Source of the DNA: Scatosoma sp045650185
Lineage (GTDB): Bacteria; Bacillota; Clostridia; Christensenellales; Borkfalkiaceae
DNA: 45,453 nucleotides
Reading direction: 5' to 3'
Assembly: GCA_045650185.1 (NCBI GenBank)
Contig: JAZRQY010000008.1
Span: 1 to 45,453, forward strand
Position 1 is the first letter of the stretch. Each line of letters begins with the position of its first letter. Positions 25,361-32,981 of the stretch are shown here, one piece after another. A program made the translations under genes and the position numbers. The notes under the pieces were generated by a model. It saw only the letters and a program-made list of their open reading frames with translations. It searched no databases and had not been told where the DNA came from.

Positions 25361-25421
25361 ACAGAAAGAGCAAACACGCAAGGCGCAAAAACCTTATGTG
25401 TCTGCTCTTTTTTCTGTTGTG
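25361..25421 (+). terminator. Second, imperfect terminator hairpin with T run
   Basis: AGAGCA ... TGCTCT arms plus inner ACAC/GTGT and AAGG/CCTT pairings enclose a short loop, followed by a T run. It probably completes termination after the lipoprotein gene. Confidence 0.6.
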
Positions 25422-25431
25422 TTAGTTTAGA

Positions 25432-25612
25432 GTTATGAGGCTAGCTTCGCTCACCGTTATGAATTTGCCACGCAAACGTTATGATATGATTGCTTTTGTA
25501 ATTTAAAGCTTGGCGAAGCTAATCATAACTATGCGCAGCATATCATAACTCATAACTTGCCTGCAAGGGCAATCATAACTTAGCGTGATACTCCGTTAAG
25601 AGTATCACGCTA
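25432..25612. repeat. Array of GTTATGA repeats alternating with miniature hairpins
   Basis: GTTATGA occurs at 25432, 25456 and 25478; its complement (ATCATAACT or CATAACT) occurs at 25522, 25542, 25551 and 25572. Between copies lie short palindromes of unrelated sequence: AGCttcGCT (25443-25451), TTTGCcacGCAAA (25464-25476), AGCTTggcgAAGCT (25507-25520), ATGCgcaGCAT (25531-25541), TTGCC/GGCAA (25557-25572). It ends in a perfect 13-bp hairpin (25581-25593 / 25600-25612). No gene is present in 25304-25661. Confidence 0.75.
25581..25612 (-). terminator. Hairpin downstream of gap, possible terminator
   Basis: Arms TAGCGTGATACTC and GAGTATCACGCTA pair perfectly around a 6-nt loop, about 50 nt after the gap stop codon. 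No T run follows on the minus strand, so it may instead protect the mRNA 3' end. Confidence 0.5.
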
Positions 25613-25661
25613 ATTGTGAGAGCTTTTCTTTTTGCTTAAGATCCTACTCGATCCTACGCGA

Positions 25662-26681
25662 TTAAAGTTCTGCGAAGTACTTAATCGTTCTAACCATCTG
25701 GCTGGTGTAGGAGTTTTCGTTGTCGTACCAGGAAACAACCTTAACCAAGGTCGTGCCGTCGCCCATAGGCATGCACTTCGTCTGGGTTGCATCGAACAAC
25801 GAACCGTAACGGATACCGATGATGTCGGAAGAAACGATTTCTTCTTCGGTGTAACCGAAGGATGCGGATGCAGCAGCCTTCATTGCAGCGTTTACGTCAG
25901 CAGCGGTAACTTCGCCGTCGCAAACTGCAACAAGCTGGGTAAGCGAACCGGTGGGAACGGGTACACGCTGAGCGCAACCGTCCAAAACGCCGTTGAGTTC
26001 GGGAATAACCAAACCGATAGCCTTTGCAGCGCCCGTGGAGTTGGGAACGATGTTCACAGCAGCAGCGCGCGCACGACGAAGGTCGCCCTTTCTATGAGGA
26101 CCGTCCAAAACCATCTGGTCGCCGGTGTAAGCGTGGATGGTGGTCATGTAGCCCTTCTTGATTGCTGCAAGCTTGTTCAACGTGTTTGCCATAGGAGCAA
26201 GACAGTTGGTGGTACAGGATGCTGCGGAAATGATGGTATCAGCAGCCGTCAAGGTCTTTTCGTTTACGCTGTAAACGATGGTAGGAAGATCGTTGCCTGC
26301 GGGTGCAGAGATAACAACCTTCTTTGCGCCTGCGTTGATGTGCGCCTGGCTCTTTTCCTTGGAGCAGTAGAAACCAGTACATTCAAGCACTACGTCAACG
26401 TCAAGTTCTGCCCAAGGGCAGTTGTTAGCGTCTTTTTCTGCATAGATTTTGATGGTCTTGCCGCATACGGTGATCGTACCTGCAGCATCGTCTGCAGTAA
26501 CGGTTTCGCCGTGTTCGTATCTACCCTGTGCGGAGTCATACTTCAAAAGGTGTGCAAGCATCGAAGGGCTGGTCAAGTCGTTGATAGCAACTACTTCATA
26601 ACCCTCTGCGCCGAACATCTGTCTGAACGCAAGACGACCGATACGGCCAAAGCCGTTGATTGCAACTTTTACGTTTGCCAT
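25662..26681 (-). CDS. gap: Glyceraldehyde-3-phosphate dehydrogenase
   Basis: The 339-residue enzyme oxidises glyceraldehyde 3-phosphate to 1,3-bisphosphoglycerate with NAD in cytosolic glycolysis. Visible are the nucleotide fold INGFGRIGR (8-16), the NAD-specifying Asp35 (AINDLT), catalytic SAASCTTNC (Cys156), His183 in TIHAYTGDQ, and the C-terminal SWYDNENSYTSQM segment. GGAGG precedes the ATG. It stands alone, not in the usual gap-pgk-tpi cluster, with its own promoter. Confidence 0.97.
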   Translation of the reverse strand: MANVKVAINGFGRIGRLAFRQMFGAEGYEVVAINDLTSPSMLAHLLKYDSAQGRYEHGETVTADDAAGTITVCGKTIKIYAEKDANNCPWAELDVDVVLECTGFYCSKEKSQAHINAGAKKVVISAPAGNDLPTIVYSVNEKTLTAADTIISAASCTTNCLAPMANTLNKLAAIKKGYMTTIHAYTGDQMVLDGPHRKGDLRRARAAAVNIVPNSTGAAKAIGLVIPELNGVLDGCAQRVPVPTGSLTQLVAVCDGEVTAADVNAAMKAAASASFGYTEEEIVSSDIIGIRYGSLFDATQTKCMPMGDGTTLVKVVSWYDNENSYTSQMVRTIKYFAEL

Positions 26682-26771
26682 GATAAAAATTCCTCCAAAA
26701 ATGTAATTTTCTTATTTTTTGCCATTTTGATACGGACGAGGACGGAAAGAAACCGCTCTTGTCCAAATATC

Positions 26772-26800
26772 ATTTTATCACTTTTTTCCCTGCTCGTCAA
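26772..26800 (-). promoter_or_regulatory. Promoter of gap
   Basis: Minus-strand -35 TTGACG (26795-26800), 17-nt spacer, -10 TAAAAT (26772-26777). The leader is about 85 nt and holds no recognised structure. Confidence 0.8.
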
Positions 26801-26871
26801 TTAAAAAATAGGGATTGTAGCATTTTTTATAAAAAATCTACTCTGCCGTGGACGAACCGCCCCTTTTCCGC

Positions 26872-27108
26872 TTAGCCGCGGTAGTCCTCGGGATTGAACG
26901 GCTTTTCTGCCATCTCGCCGTTCAAGCCTTCCACCAAGACCAGCATCTGCTTTTTTGCGCCGTCCAGCTTTTCCCCGCAGTAGCGAATGAGCGCCACCGC
27001 CTTTTCAAACGCCTGTAAGCTCTCGTCTAAAGTCAATTCTCCGCTTTCCAGCTGCTGCGTGTATTCCTCAAGCTTTGCAAACGCCTGCTCATACGTCATT
27101 TCCTGCAT
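26872..27108 (-). CDS. xseB: Exodeoxyribonuclease VII small subunit
   Basis: The 78-residue helical protein has the family core TYEQAFAKLEEYTQQLESGELTLDESL and a second helix with Ala/Leu/Lys repeats. Several copies bind each large subunit to form exonuclease VII, which degrades single-stranded DNA from both ends. It overlaps xseA by 20 nt; GGAGG lies 9 nt before the ATG at 27108, inside the end of xseA, so it is translationally coupled. Confidence 0.95.
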   Translation of the reverse strand: MQEMTYEQAFAKLEEYTQQLESGELTLDESLQAFEKAVALIRYCGEKLDGAKKQMLVLVEGLNGEMAEKPFNPEDYRG

Positions 27109-28231
27109 TGTATTGTTCCTCCACTTTCGCTTTTAATTTTCCTTTTTGCAGTCGTATCTCTACGCTGTCGCCCACGCTTGCATCCGCCGCATCGACGAGG
27201 GCTCTCCCCTCTTTGCTGACCACCGCATAGCCACGGGCAAGCACCGACAATGGACTCAAAGAGTCCACCTTGCCGACAAGCCCCTTCAATCGTTCTTCCT
27301 TTAACCGAAGTAATCGTTCGACGTTTTTCGCCCCGTAGGAAAGTTTCGCATCGTCCAGTCGACGAATACGCTCCGTTAATCCGCCTTCCAAACCGCCGCA
27401 CGCACGCTCTACCATTCCGTCCAGCCGCTGGCGTAAGACGTTTAAGTCGGGTACGGCAATCTCTGCCGCCGCAGAGGGTGTGGGCGCGCGCCTGTCTGCA
27501 ACGAAGTCGCAGATGGTAAAGTCCGTTTCGTGTCCAACCGCCGAAATGACGGGGGTGTTCATCGCAAAGATTTTGCGTGCCAGCCGTTCGCTGTTAAACC
27601 CCCACAAATCCTCTATCGAGCCACCACCTCGACCGATGATGACAACGTCAATATCCCCACGGTTATCAAAATAGTCCAGAGCGGCAATCAACCCCTCGTC
27701 CGTGCCAGCCCCCTGCACCTGCGCAGGGTATAAGAGTAGCTGCGTCATCGGACAACGCCGACCTGCGACGTTGATAATATCCCGCACCGCCGCGCCGTTT
27801 GCCGAAGTGATTACGCCGATTTTCTGCGGAAAGGCAGGCAACGGCTTTTTGTGAATCGGGTCAAACAGCCCCTCTTCGCTCAGTCGTTTTTTCAGCTCCT
27901 CATACGCCTGATAGAGGTCGCCGATACCGTCCTGCTTCATCGCCCCGACGTACAGCTGGTACTGACCGCCGGGAGAGTACACGGACACCGAGCCCATCAC
28001 CACTACCTTTTGTCCGTCCTTGGGACGGAACTGCAACCGCATATTCGCATTTTTGAACATGACCGCCTTAATTTGGCTGTCTTCGTCCTTTAAGGTAAAG
28101 TACATATGCCCGCTGCGATGGTGGATAAAGTTGGATATCTCCCCCTTTACCGCAACCGCTTGCAACTGGGGCTCGTCCTCTAATACCCCTTTGACGTATT
28201 CGTTTAATTGTAAAACGGATAATACCGCCAT
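27089..28231 (-). CDS. xseA: Exodeoxyribonuclease VII large subunit
   Basis: The 380-residue protein has the N-terminal OB domain (LSVLQLNEYVKGVL... and HRSGHMYFTLKDEDSQI), then the nuclease domain with KIGVITSANGAAVRDI, VIIGRGGGSIEDLWGFN and SAVGHETDFTICDFVADRRA, followed by a shortened C-terminal helical region. The ATG at 28231 follows GGGAGGAAT; it begins 2 nt after the stop of the helicase gene, so the three genes form one operon. It is slightly short for the family (usually 400-450). Confidence 0.95.
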   Translation of the reverse strand: MAVLSVLQLNEYVKGVLEDEPQLQAVAVKGEISNFIHHRSGHMYFTLKDEDSQIKAVMFKNANMRLQFRPKDGQKVVVMGSVSVYSPGGQYQLYVGAMKQDGIGDLYQAYEELKKRLSEEGLFDPIHKKPLPAFPQKIGVITSANGAAVRDIINVAGRRCPMTQLLLYPAQVQGAGTDEGLIAALDYFDNRGDIDVVIIGRGGGSIEDLWGFNSERLARKIFAMNTPVISAVGHETDFTICDFVADRRAPTPSAAAEIAVPDLNVLRQRLDGMVERACGGLEGGLTERIRRLDDAKLSYGAKNVERLLRLKEERLKGLVGKVDSLSPLSVLARGYAVVSKEGRALVDAADASVGDSVEIRLQKGKLKAKVEEQYNAGNDV

Positions 28232-28233
28232 AT

Positions 28234-31167
28234 TTATTCCTCCCACCTACGATTCGTCCACACGTATTCCTTAGGGATTGCATGGAAATACGGACTGACG
28301 GGAATATGTTTGCCCGTATGATAATCCTTGGCAACCCTCGTCATAATGAGCCGTTCCTTGGCGCGCGTGATTGCGACGTAGAACACCTTTTTCTCCTCCT
28401 CTTCCTGTGGCGTTCCTTTGGAGAGCGCAGACGGGAAAAAACGTTCGCTCACCCCTGCCAAAATGACGGTGGAAAACTCACAGCCCTTGGCTTGGTGGAC
28501 GGTAATCACAGGGATTTTTTGCAGTTTTTTGAGGAGTACGTCCATCTGACTGCCCGAAAGCGCCGCATCCGAAAGATATGCGGACAAAAAGCTTTCGCCG
28601 TCGTACACCGCCGCCGCTTTCAACGTCTGCACGACGTCGAGTAGCGCCTCTCTATCCCCCTCGTTCGGGTAATATTGATGAAGGCGCATTTTTTGCACGA
28701 TGCGCTCCGCAATCTCCCCGACCTTGTCCTGCGCCAGCAGGTCGCAAAGCTCCTTGTAGAAGGAGAAAAACTTTGTAAATTTAGGGGCGTAGCGCTCGGC
28801 AAGCTCTTTCCGTTCCTCTGCCGTAGGCAGAATTCCCTCTTGCAACATTCTCCACAGCACCGCCGCCGTCGCCGTAATGTCCCCCAAAGCGTTGTGCGCC
28901 GCCTCGTTCACCACTCCGTAATGGTCGCAGAGCGTGGACAGCTTGTAATCGGGCAACCCGGGCAGTAGTTGTTTTGCTATGGTCAGGGTATCGTATTCCC
29001 CCTGCACGCAGAGGGGTGGTAAGCCCTGTTCTTTGAGTTGCCGACGAATCAATCGGCTGTCAAAGCGGTGGCTGTTATGCCCCACCAAGACCGCGCCGGA
29101 AACAAACGCGGAAAACCGCTCCAACCCTTCCTTCGGCGTAAGTCCACCGTGCGCGCGAATATATTCAAGGTCAAACCCGTGCGTTTCGTACGCGCCCTGC
29201 CCGATGGGAACGGTCGGCTCGATAAAGAGGTCCAGCGTGTCCACAATCTCCCCCGCCTCGTTTAAGCGGACGGCAGAAATCTGCACCGCCTCGTCCTTCG
29301 ATAAATCCAAGCCCGTCGTTTCCGTATCGTAGACGACGATTTGTCCTTGGCTTGCTCCGTCTATCAAGCTTTGGTACGGGTCCTTCCCTAAAATGGCGTC
29401 CTCGCCCAAGAACGCATTGACGGAAACACCCTTTTCCCCGGATTCTCGCAACAATTGCAACGTCCTTGCGCCAACGCCGCGGATATACTTGCCGGCAATC
29501 CGCTCCATACTGATACGGTCATCGGGGTTGATGAGCAATTTTAACACGGCAAGCACGTCCTTCACGCACCCACGCTTAAAAAATCCGTGGTCCTTTTCGA
29601 CCGTGAAAAAGCGTACCTTGTCCTCGTCCTTTTCCTGCGCCGCGTTCAGCTTTTCAAAGTTCGAAGTCAGCGAGGCGATATACCCGTTCGACCTTGCCAT
29701 AATACAAAGGTCTGTGGGGGTTTGCGGACGGTGCTTTTGCACGTAAGCGTAAATCTGCGCCGCCTCCTCACGAGGATTGTCAAAGCCAAGGCAGAGAATT
29801 TTCTCTCCCAAGTCCTCGCTGTTGACACGCATTTGATTAGGGCACAGCTTTCCCATTAGCGTGGGATAGCTATTTCTAAGATACCCAAAGCTCGCCTCTG
29901 CCAGCGTCTTCGTCGCCCGATAATTTTCCGAAAAAGCATATTCCTTCGCCTGAAAGCTCTGACGGAAATCCTCTAAAACAATCTCCGGCGCAGACCCACG
30001 CCAACCGTAAATCGTCTGAAAGAAGTCACCGCACATCATAATATTGTTGCCCTGAAACAGTTTTTTCAAAAGAGCGTATTCGGTCAGGCTCGTGTCCTGC
30101 ATTTCGTCCACGACGATATAGGCGTACCGCTTGGCGTAGCGCAGGCAGGTTTCCTCGTCCGATAAGTATTCGTTCACTCGTAAAATTAGGTCGTCAAAGT
30201 CGAGCTGATTGCCATTCGAGAGGGCTTTTTCATAACTCGCAGTCAAAGCCCCTGCGTGGGTGGAAAGCAGCTGTTCCACCCCTTCGTCCACTTCCATTTC
30301 CGCCCGCTTACCACCATAGCTGGGCTGAAAATAAGAGAGAACGGACGCATATTTTTGCGGATATTCTTTTTTTAAGCGCAACCAAGTCGCTTGGTAGTCC
30401 GCCGCGCTGTCATCAGTAATCAAGCCGTATTCCGCGCGGGCGTGCTTGATCCAAGTAACCACCGACATCAACGGCGATTTTTTACCAAACAGCCGAGGGG
30501 GCGCGATGATAGGGAACGGCAAAATTTCCGGCAACGCCTCGCCACATTCTTCGCACTCCGTTTCGCCCTGTTCGTACCCCCTACCACAGGTCGGACAAGC
30601 CAACTTCGGGGGTTGCAATTTTTCTTTTTTCGGGATAGGCAACCATTCTCCGTCACGGGTCAAAAACCCTTCTTTCAGCGGCCACCCTATCCGTCCGTCA
30701 ACCGCCTGTAAAGGCAAGGTTTCAAGGTCCGCCACACACGCCTTTGACGAGGCGCGGCTGAGCGCCGCCTCCACACGCCAACGGGATGCGTTTTGCAGGT
30801 AAATACTCTCCAGCAGCTCTTCCTCGTCCACCTCGTCGATGATCTGCGGATCGGTGTACCGAGCAGACCGCAACCGCTCCTCCTCGCGAAGTAAACGATA
30901 GCAAAATCCGTGAATGGTCTGCACGCAAACTTTGTTTGCGCCGTCACCCACGATACGGGCAATGTCCTCTTGCATCTCGTTTGCCGCTTTGATCGTGAAG
31001 GTAAGGCAAAGGATTTGCTCTGCCGACGCCCTTTGGCTTTTGAGAACGTTCGCCACACGGTGCGCCACCGTAAAGGTCTTTCCCGTGCCAGCCGAGGCGT
31101 ACAGCAGAATATTATCGGAAAGGTTTTCTATCACTTCCCGTTGTTGTTCGTTGGGTGTATAGCTCAT
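28234..31167 (-). CDS. SF1 (UvrD/Rep-type) helicase with embedded DnaQ-type exonuclease
   Basis: The 977-residue protein has the UvrD helicase motifs in order: Q motif and Walker A ASAGTGKT (24-31), a zinc-finger-like CPTC...CEEC (about 189-209) in domain 1B, motif II VVDEMQD (about 350), motif III QTIYGWRGS, motif IV ENYRATKT. Then, before motif V VHQAKGCEFS (about 889) and motif VI YVAITRAKERL (about 930), a complete DEDDh exonuclease is inserted at about 607-775: Exo I YDTETTG, Exo II GHNSHRFDSR, Exo III HNALGDI. It would unwind DNA and trim 3' ends. The start is set at 31167, because the -10 box lies only 6 nt upstream and a longer frame to 31347 runs through two promoters. It is followed by xseA and xseB. 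Confidence 0.9.
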   Translation of the reverse strand: MSYTPNEQQREVIENLSDNILLYASAGTGKTFTVAHRVANVLKSQRASAEQILCLTFTIKAANEMQEDIARIVGDGANKVCVQTIHGFCYRLLREEERLRSARYTDPQIIDEVDEEELLESIYLQNASRWRVEAALSRASSKACVADLETLPLQAVDGRIGWPLKEGFLTRDGEWLPIPKKEKLQPPKLACPTCGRGYEQGETECEECGEALPEILPFPIIAPPRLFGKKSPLMSVVTWIKHARAEYGLITDDSAADYQATWLRLKKEYPQKYASVLSYFQPSYGGKRAEMEVDEGVEQLLSTHAGALTASYEKALSNGNQLDFDDLILRVNEYLSDEETCLRYAKRYAYIVVDEMQDTSLTEYALLKKLFQGNNIMMCGDFFQTIYGWRGSAPEIVLEDFRQSFQAKEYAFSENYRATKTLAEASFGYLRNSYPTLMGKLCPNQMRVNSEDLGEKILCLGFDNPREEAAQIYAYVQKHRPQTPTDLCIMARSNGYIASLTSNFEKLNAAQEKDEDKVRFFTVEKDHGFFKRGCVKDVLAVLKLLINPDDRISMERIAGKYIRGVGARTLQLLRESGEKGVSVNAFLGEDAILGKDPYQSLIDGASQGQIVVYDTETTGLDLSKDEAVQISAVRLNEAGEIVDTLDLFIEPTVPIGQGAYETHGFDLEYIRAHGGLTPKEGLERFSAFVSGAVLVGHNSHRFDSRLIRRQLKEQGLPPLCVQGEYDTLTIAKQLLPGLPDYKLSTLCDHYGVVNEAAHNALGDITATAAVLWRMLQEGILPTAEERKELAERYAPKFTKFFSFYKELCDLLAQDKVGEIAERIVQKMRLHQYYPNEGDREALLDVVQTLKAAAVYDGESFLSAYLSDAALSGSQMDVLLKKLQKIPVITVHQAKGCEFSTVILAGVSERFFPSALSKGTPQEEEEKKVFYVAITRAKERLIMTRVAKDYHTGKHIPVSPYFHAIPKEYVWTNRRWEE

Positions 31168-31173
31168 ACGCTT

Positions 31174-31202
31174 ATTATAGATTTTTACAAGAAAAAAGTC
31201 AA
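31174..31202 (-). promoter_or_regulatory. Promoter of the helicase-xseA-xseB operon
   Basis: Minus-strand -35 TTGACT (31197-31202), 17-nt spacer, -10 TATAAT (31174-31179). Only 6 nt separate the -10 from the ATG at 31167, so transcription would start at or next to the A of ATG; no ribosome binding site is present. Confidence 0.8.
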
Positions 31203-31208
31203 GGGGCG

Positions 31209-31237
31209 TTGACAATTTTCTACAAAAAGAGTATAAT
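31209..31237 (+). promoter_or_regulatory. Distal promoter of trmO
   Basis: Plus-strand -35 TTGACA (31209-31214), 17-nt spacer, -10 TATAAT (31232-31237): consensus at both boxes. It diverges from the helicase promoter only 7 bp away and would give trmO a leader of about 270 nt. Confidence 0.85.
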
Positions 31238-31301
31238 GTGGATAACCAAAGCAATATAATCCGAACCAGCCCAAAAGGTGTCTTTTGAATGCTTTTATGG
31301 C

Positions 31302-31330
31302 TTGTCGTCATCATAATACTTTGGTATAAT
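31302..31330 (+). promoter_or_regulatory. Possible proximal promoter of trmO
   Basis: Plus-strand -35-like TTGTCG (31302-31307), 17-nt spacer, -10 TATAAT (31325-31330). Confidence 0.55.
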
Positions 31331-31332
31331 TT

Positions 31333-31515
31333 CTTCCTTCGCACCAAAAATCATTTCAAAATCCTTCCTTTTGGGTGCGAAGCAATTTTATAGTGAGAAA
31401 ATTTTCGTCTTCTACAAGGCGAAAGCCGCAGGTAAACCTGCACGGTTTATCAAGGGTTTGGACGAAGTAGCAGGCAAAATTTGCCGCTAAAAATCTCGAT
31501 TCGGAGTATATTGTT
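31333..31515 (+). other. trmO leader with inverted repeat, no supported gene
   Basis: CTTCGCACC-AAAA (near 31338-31350) and TTTTGGGTGCGAAG (near 31369-31382) form a stem of about 13 bp with one bulge around a 20-nt loop. A 62-codon minus-strand frame (31356-31544) and an 18-codon frame with a ribosome-binding-like AAGGAAGG exist but match nothing recognised. The stretch may be a decayed insertion or a structured leader. Confidence 0.35.
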
Positions 31516-32196
31516 TTGGTTACGGAAAAACAGGTCAAAGCCATCGGCTATATCGAAAACGATTTTAAGGAAAAATTCGGCATCCCTCGTCAAAGTGGAA
31601 AAGCAGACGGGGTGGTCAGCCGTATTTATTTTTATCCCCCCTTTAATACCGCAGAGGCGTTCAAGGGCTTGGAGGGATTTTCGCATATATGGTTGCTGTT
31701 CGATTTTTCGGCGGCAAAGACGACGGAGTTTCACGCCACCGTGCGGCCACCGCGCTTGGGCGGCAATACTCGGGTGGGAGTGTTCGCCAGTCGCTCTCCC
31801 TTCCGACCCAACGGCATCGGGCTTAGCGTTGTACGCCTGCTCTCCGTGGAAAAGACGGACGAAGGGATTTGCCTTGTCGTGGCGGGCGCAGACCTACTGT
31901 GCGGTACGCCGATTTTGGATATCAAGCCCTACCTGCCCCACACGGATTGCATTGAGGGCGCTGTCGGAGGCTATGCTGACGAAGTGGCAGAAAAGCGATT
32001 GACGGTACGCTTTGCCGAGGGAGTGGCAGAAAAACTGCCTGCGGACAAGTTGGCAGGCTTGACCGATTGTCTTTCGGAAGACCCTCGCCCCTCGTATCAG
32101 GACGAGCCCACGCGCATCTACGGCATGGCGTTCGGGGAATACAACGTCCAGTTTCGTGTCGAAGACGAGGTTTTGACCGTAGTCGATATTCGTTGA
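31516..32196 (+). CDS. trmO: tRNA (adenine-N6)-methyltransferase TrmO-like (TsaA/YaeB domain)
   Basis: The 226-residue protein has the TrmO/VirR-type beta-barrel signature: KAIGYIENDF at the start, GLEGFSHIWLLFDF, VRPPRLGGNTRVGVFASRSPFRPNGIGLS, and DIKPYLPHTDCIEGA, followed by a C-terminal segment ending DEPTRIYGM..YNVQFRV as in longer homologues. In Escherichia coli TrmO methylates t6A37 of tRNA-Thr with S-adenosylmethionine. The start is a TTG at 31516 preceded by CGGAG at 9 nt; no ATG is available in frame upstream. Confidence 0.88.
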   Translation: MVTEKQVKAIGYIENDFKEKFGIPRQSGKADGVVSRIYFYPPFNTAEAFKGLEGFSHIWLLFDFSAAKTTEFHATVRPPRLGGNTRVGVFASRSPFRPNGIGLSVVRLLSVEKTDEGICLVVAGADLLCGTPILDIKPYLPHTDCIEGAVGGYADEVAEKRLTVRFAEGVAEKLPADKLAGLTDCLSEDPRPSYQDEPTRIYGMAFGEYNVQFRVEDEVLTVVDIR

Positions 32197-32199
32197 AAA

Positions 32200-32289
32200 G
32201 TGAATTGAAAGCCAAAGGCTTTCGTGAATTGCCTTCGGCGTGAATTGTTTTGCCTTTGCAAAACGTGAATTGATTGACTAAAGTCAATC
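32200..32289. repeat. Array of GTGAATTG repeats alternating with miniature hairpins
   Basis: GTGAATTG occurs at 32200, 32224, 32240 and 32265. Each copy is followed by a short perfect palindrome of different sequence: AAAGCCaaaGGCTTT (32208-32222), GCCttcGGC (32231-32239), TTTTGCctttGCAAAA (32248-32263), GATTGACTaaAGTCAATC (32272-32289). It starts 3 nt after the trmO stop codon and precedes the shared terminator. Confidence 0.8.
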
Positions 32290-32334
32290 GTTGTGGAAAA
32301 ATTAAAATATTTCAATAATGCACTACTCTAAATC

Positions 32335-32369
32335 AAAAAGCCGCCCTGCTTTAAAGGGCGGCTTTTTTT
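32335..32369. terminator. Bidirectional terminator between trmO and the LUD gene
   Basis: Arms AAAAAGCCGCCCT and AGGGCGGCTTTTT pair perfectly around a 7-nt loop with T runs in both directions, between convergent genes. Confidence 0.9.
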
Positions 32370-32370
32370 A

Positions 32371-32979
32371 TTAGTAGCCTAAATTTTCGTTGATGAGTAA
32401 AACTTCATATTCGCAGCCCGTTGGCTTTTTCCAGAAAATGGACAGGTTGCGACAAATTCTCTGCGGACTGTCGCAGTCGTAGCACTTATCCGCGCGAACG
32501 GCACAAGGGGTTTTCAACCCAAGCCGTTTGGCGTTCAACGGAGCGGCGATATTCCTCGCCCTATCAATAGCCGCCGCAAGGTCGGGGGCGATTTTGTTCT
32601 TCCCGATGATAAAATACACCTTCTCACACCCGAAGGTTGCCGCTGCAACGCGGTTGCCCGTGTTGTCGATGTTGACAATCTCCCCTGCCTTGGAAAGACC
32701 GTTGACCGAGGTGATATACACCTCTGCCTGCGACGCCGCTTTGCGCACCTGCAGTACGTCCTCGCCTGCCGACAATCGTAAATGCCAAAGCACCGTATTG
32801 TTTTCGACAAGCCTTTCATACAGACCCATCTCCCCGATGCTCACCGAACCGCCAAGCCCTATCCGCTTGCCCTGCAACGTACCTGCAAGGTATTCCGTCG
32901 CTTGCGTTTTATCATCAAAGACCTTGACCGTGTAGCCTAATACCGATAACTTCTTTTGCGTTCTCAACAAGGTATCCAT
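32371..32979 (-). CDS. LUD domain protein (LutC/YkgG-like)
   Basis: The 202-residue protein matches the LUD (DUF162) fold: an N-terminal helix followed by YTVKVFDDKTQATEYLA, the glycine-rich GKRIGLGGSVSIGEMGL, VYITSVNGLSKAGEIVNIDNTGNRVAA, FIIGKNKIAPDLAAAIDRARN, and a Cys-rich C-terminal segment with DKCYDCDSPQRIC. LUD proteins occur in the lactate-utilising LutABC system, but no LutA or LutB is nearby, so its role is open. It starts 2 nt after the deacetylase-like gene and ends at a bidirectional terminator. Confidence 0.85.
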   Translation of the reverse strand: MDTLLRTQKKLSVLGYTVKVFDDKTQATEYLAGTLQGKRIGLGGSVSIGEMGLYERLVENNTVLWHLRLSAGEDVLQVRKAASQAEVYITSVNGLSKAGEIVNIDNTGNRVAAATFGCEKVYFIIGKNKIAPDLAAAIDRARNIAAPLNAKRLGLKTPCAVRADKCYDCDSPQRICRNLSIFWKKPTGCEYEVLLINENLGY

Positions 32980-32981
32980 AC

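Noticed and set aside
25432..25612. CRISPR array
   Set aside because: Repeats are only 7-8 nt, spacers are palindromic and of uneven length, and no cas gene is present.
31356..31544. Small minus-strand open frame of about 62 codons upstream of the helicase
   Set aside because: Not recognised, overlaps the trmO start and lies on the leader of the opposite gene; reported only as part of the intergenic stretch.
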